From contig CP136068.1 in assembly GCA_032622095.1 (NCBI GenBank), positions 126,859,989 through 126,923,988 of the forward strand: 64,000 nucleotides of DNA, written 5' to 3'. The notes under the pieces were generated by a model. That model was not told the DNA's origin and did not search any database. It saw nothing but the letters and a program-made list of their open reading frames with translations. The DNA comes from Siphonodentalium dalli (taxonomy: Eukaryota > Mollusca > Scaphopoda > Gadilida > Siphonodentaliidae). Positions 23,501 through 29,500 of the stretch are shown in pieces. Numbering within the stretch: position 1 is the first letter of the stretch; every line of letters starts with the position of its first letter. The position numbers and the translations under genes were made by a program.

Positions 23501-26500
23501 TGTTCAATCCACTTTCACTTGCTGATTTAAGATGCCACACCTCTTTGTATACAAAACTCAATGAATTTTGATCACCAAATAGACCCATCCTGCAGCTAGT
23601 ACTTAGTTAATTAACACTTAGGCACGACTCATGCCTTTGTGATACCACCAACCGAGAACAAGGTGGCTGCCATGTTTCAAGTTGTTGGTATACCCATAAT
23701 AACTACATACATGTATATGTCATTTAAAAGGCCAAACATGCTATAATAATCACTTAAGATTGATATATACACTAAAAGTGAACATTATTATAACTTAATT
23801 ATTAATTTTAGACTTGTTCTCGGTATCTTCTTGGAAATTACTACAGCGACCTATGTGAAGTGAGGGACCTACGTCGGGACATTTATGTCCACCACCTGTG
23901 ACTATTAAACTCTCAACACTCTCTTTACAACCCCTTCAAGGAATGAAACAACCTTCAATCAATGTGTCTGAAAAGTAACACTGAAAATCCAAAATGATTT
24001 GCCGATTTTTGCAACATAAACCATTTTGAATTCCCAACACCAAATTAAAAAATTCAGACAAGTCACCATACAAGTCACTAGACGGAAGCACAGATTGGGT
24101 ATGATGTTACAATCTTGGATGGTAACTCATCAATCACACACAGGAGCTTTCCATGTATACATGTACTTGTCTATAATTAATATTATTAAAGTGATGGTAT
24201 GTGTATGTATTAGTAGGCCGGACTGTAGGCCTACCAGCCTACTTATTTGGATTTTAAAAATAATTTCCAATATGCCTAACTGGAATACATTAATTCCTGG
24301 CCAGTAGTGAGTGAAATTGAAAACAGATGTCACTACCAACAACAAAGTATAAACCTGCATGGCCGTAGCATAGACCCCGAAGCCACAACAAATAGTTTAT
24401 GGCGGCTGGCTCAACCAATATGGTGGCTGGTTAGCGAGCTAAGCCGGCTCAGTCGCGACGTTCGTGGCTGACGAATTATGGCGGCTCAGCCGGTTGAGAT
24501 GGTATCATTCAGCGTATTTTGGTTTCCAAAATGTTCCTAATCCCCGGTTATAGACCCTGTTTGTTTTAGCATTTGTGAAGAACCCGTAGAATCACAGACC
24601 ATACGTGCTCTTTTGGTGTTGGACTTTTTCCATTATGGCGAAAATAAACGAAGGACTGGCCAGGCATGGATGTATATACATGTAATATGTAGTTTCCCCA
24701 CCTAATCGTATAAGTTTAATACATTGGGACTTACTGTATGTCGACGACTTCAGACTGCTAGATCATCGATCACTGGCATCTGGCGATTCATCATGCACCA
24801 TTGAATGATGAATCCGACAAAAATGATATAACTATTCTCTTCTACAGGTTATATGCATATTAAATTAAAGTCAGCGATGTGTCGAAATAAACACTTTATA
24901 CTTTAACCCTTTCAATATTGAATGGACTCTCCGATTCAGCTAAAAAAAGCATGCATTGGAAAAGTCTATTCCACATTGAGAGTCCCGAGTGTTCTGATAA
25001 CAACCATGCAATGTTGAATGTACATGCAGTTGTGCCCATGCACGTGGCTCAGCCATTTTACGACGGAGATTTTTTCATCATCATGTGGCTGGCGTTAGAG
25101 AAAAATATGGAGCTCCTCAAATTAACCAATAAGCATGTTAATGTGAAAAACACATGGACCTTGGATGGCAAAATAATTGCCCTGACGCAAAATGACTCCA
25201 AAATTCACATTAGGAAATTAAGTGATCTCGAGAAAATCTGAAAAGACAAGTTGGCTCATAAGCCTAATCTGCATGTACATCTACCTGTTCTTCTTTGTTC
25301 TTGTTTGTTTGTTTATTCCTAATTTGTCTATGCTTATGTATTCAATGTCCTCCATCTACTCATGGTATGCTATCTGTAACCAACTTCCACTGTCCAGTGT
25401 GATTTGATTGCATGAATCAATGTTGTTGTCCTGGTATGCTTACACAAATATCATCTCATGTTATCTGCATGCTAAATGTATATAGCTTTAACATCCAGTG
25501 CAAATAATGTACTATCTTTTCTTATTGCATGATAACACATTTATGTTTTTTCTTCCCATCTAAATCATCATAATTTATAATTTGAATTCGAATATTAGAC
25601 CTGATCTAAATGATCATAACTTATAAGTTGAATTAGAGTGTTAGGCCCTTATACACTTAAGCATATTTATTTCCACCTGAAATACTCATTAGTTACTAAA
25701 TATAATCTGAATTGAATAACGATGCGAGTGTAGGTCCAGACCATGATCTGGATATAATGGTATCATCCCATCATAGCACTGATGACGTACCTTACTAGAA
25801 TATTTAATTCAGATGATATCAGTACAAATCTAAATTCAAATATACTAACTTACTAAGTCATAAAATGACAATAGTAGTTGAACAAATAAGGCCCATATTA
25901 AAGCCTAACTTGTATAATGTATTGCATGATCATGTGCATGTTACCAAAATTAATGTATTCATTTATTCATGAAATATTTCTAATATCTTTATTCATGTAT
26001 GCTTATTATATTTATGCTTGCTTTCCTGCATGAAATCATATCTCTTGTCATAATTCTGTTTCCCAATTCCTATTATTTTTATGACCACTTTCTCTTCCTG
26101 CATGAAACCAAATTTCTTGTCTGCATGAAACTATATTTCTTGTCTTCACTCAATATTGTTTTTTTTGTCTCTTCTTTCTTTTATAACACTAGGTATATGA
26201 GCCTCTTGACTAGAACCTAGAACATATAAGCTCATACTTATGACATTAAATTAAATTACCCTCATTAGTCTACAATGATTGGTCTCACATACCGGTACTC
26301 AAAACTTTGTAAAAAATGAAACAAAACCCCTCAATCCGATGAAACATCACAATCGCAATGCACTGTATATAAACATACAAGTAGTGAAAAATAAATTAAA
26401 CCTCTGAAACTATGAAATCTCATATATTTAGCTTACAACACGCATAGCTTTGAAAACAGATACCTACACAAGTGATCTTTTTGGCTGTCAGCCATTGAAA

Positions 26501-29500
26501 TTTTTTTCTTTTTTTTATATTTGTTTCATCCAACTGCACCTCCTCCACGCTGCTCTCCTCTACTTTACTCTCTTTGTAACCCCTACCCTCCCACCCACCC
26601 CAACCACAAACTGCAATGCCGATAAAATATCCTTGCTCAACCTGTAACAAATCAGTAAGAAACAATCAAGATGCTCTGGGATGTGACTTGTGTGACCAGT
26701 GGATTCATTTGAAATGCTCTAAGTTAACAAAAACTGATCTAATAAGGTTAAATGAAGATAACTCACCCTGGTTCTGCTATCATTGTATCCAGGAAATCTT
26801 ACCTTTCAACAACATTGAAGAAGAAGCCCTTTTCAAATTAGCTATATATGACATGAATCAAGATTTTAACCACCTAGAACTACCAAATATAAAACCACTT
26901 ATAACAAACCCTTTTACACTGAATGATAATTTTCAAAATGAATTTAATGATGATGACAACTTACTAGACACCTTAAACCAACAAAATTCCTCCAATTATC
27001 TATTACTAGAAGAATTCAATGAAAAAATCAAAGATATCGAAAGCAGTATATCAGCATCTTTAATCCATTTTAACATAAGATCAATAAATAAAAACATAGA
27101 TAAATTATCAACCTTCCTCAATAATTGTAAGCACAACTTTCACATTATAGGTATTACTGAAACTTGGTTAGCTGACAACTCACCAATGAACCTCATGAAA
27201 CTTAATGAATATAACTTAGTAGAAAGACATAGAAATGATAAAGGCGGAGGGGGAGTTGGACTATATATTCACACATCATTAAAAGCTGAAATCCGATCTG
27301 ACCTAACTACTAACACTGACTATCTGGAAAGTATTTTCGCCGAAGTAGAAGATAACAAAGGGAAAAAACAAATAGTAGGATGTATATACCGCCCCCCAAA
27401 CTCAGATCTTGAGAAATTTATGGAAAAAATGGAATCAATCATGTCAAAGATATCCAAAGAGAGAAGGAATTGTATCCTAATGGGAGACTTTAATATTAAC
27501 CTAGGCTCAGAGAATAATGCAGAGAAACACTTTACCAATCTCTTGAAATCATTTATGTTCCTCCCAATGATCACCAAGCCAACACGAATAACTGAGTTCA
27601 GTGCAACCCTGATAGATAACATTTTCACCAACTGTCACCACTCATCACCGAAATACTCAGGCATTTTTGTTGAAGATATATCTGATCACCTACCAATATT
27701 CCATATAATTAGAGGTCATGATAAAGAACAACACCAAAACAAAGCAACGTACATCTTCCAACGGGAATTTTCAAAACAAAATATTCAAACCTTCATCAAC
27801 AAGACATCAACTATGGACTGGAGCAATGTGAACAACGCCACCGACTGCAACTCATCTTATAATACATTCATTGATATGATGACTGATGCTTACAACTATA
27901 GCTTTCCTAAATGTAGAAAGAAAATCAGAACTCAGAATAACAATCCCTGGATAACAACAGGAATAATTAACTCAATTAAAAGAAAAAACAAACTATATCA
28001 AAATTTTATAGAAAACAAATCTAAAATTAACAATGAAAGGTACAAGTCATATAAAAACAGATTAATATCCATAATAAGAATGGCCAAAAAACATTAATAT
28101 CACAAAAAATTTGAACGCTACCAAGGTGACATGAAATCAACATGGACTGTTCTGAAAAAAATACTTAATCGAAATAAAAACAAAACTAATGTGACACAAT
28201 TTCAACATGAAAATAAGTATATAAGTGGTAAAAACAAAATTGCAGAAAAATTCAACGAATTTTTTACAAATATAGGTCCTAATCTAGCAAAAAAGATAAA
28301 TTCAACCAATGACCCAAAGGAATTTCTTCCCCTTCCCAACCCATCTTCATTATTTGTTGAACCTGCTGGAGAATTAGAAATAATATACATACTGAAAAGT
28401 ATAGACTCAAAAAAAGCAGCTGGCCTAGATGAACTTAAATGTGGCATCTTAAAACAATGTGCAGATTCCTTTATCTTACCATTGACACATATCTGTAACC
28501 TATCTCTTTCCACAGGTGTATTCCCAGAACGAATGAAATTTGCTAAAGTATCCCCAATCTTCAAAGCTAAAGATGCAAGTATAGTCAGTAACTACAGACC
28601 TGTATCTGTGCTACCTATCTTTTCAAAAGTACTTGAAAAACTCATGTATAATAGATTAAATAAATACTTAGAAAAACACAAGATTTTATACAGCAGCCAG
28701 TATGGCTTTAGGAAGAATCATTCCACAATTCTAGCTCTGACTGACCTTATAGAGAAAATAACTGGTGCCTTAGACAATCATGAACACACAATTGGAGTGT
28801 TCCTCGACCTATCTAAGGCATTTGATACAATAAATCATAGAATAATGCTTCAAAAACTAGAGCACTATGGATGTCGAGGGGTTGCACTGAACTGGTTCAA
28901 GGATTATCTTACTCATAGAAAACAATGCGTTCAATATGATGGCCATATATCAGAACTCAATGAAATTACCTGTGGGGTCCCACAAGGCTCGATCTTAGGG
29001 CCTCTCTTATTTTTAATCTATATGAATGACTTACCAAGTATATGCAAGGATGCTAAATTGATACTTTTTGCAGATGACACAAATGCATTTTGTTCTGATA
29101 GAGATATCCACAAATTATTTAACAGAGTTAACACTGAACTGGATTATATGAATCAGTGGTTTGCTGCTAATAAACTGTCATTGAACATTGATAAAACAAA
29201 TTACATGCTTTTCACTAATTGTTCACTACCTGAGGTATTACCAGTCCTAACTATAAACAATAAAAATGTTAATAGAGTGGCAAATACCAAATTTTTAGGC
29301 ATCACTATTGAAGACAACTTATCCTGGGACAAACACATAAATTCATTATGCTCTAAACTTGCCAGTAATGTTGGAATCCTGAGGAAAGTCAGTGAATTTG
29401 TTCCTGAAAAAACTTTGAAAACCTTATACTTATCACTAATTATCCCCTACTTGACCTATTGTAACGCAATATGGAGCTCGACTACCAAAAAGAACCTAAC

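Noticed and set aside
24130-24360. Coding gene in 24.0-24.4 kb
   Set aside because: Equal-length frames on opposite strands without any motif, splice support or repeat-family identity.
28202-28564. Antisense 120-codon frame opposite the LINE reverse transcriptase
   Set aside because: Its sense strand carries clear RT motifs. The antisense frame has no family motif.
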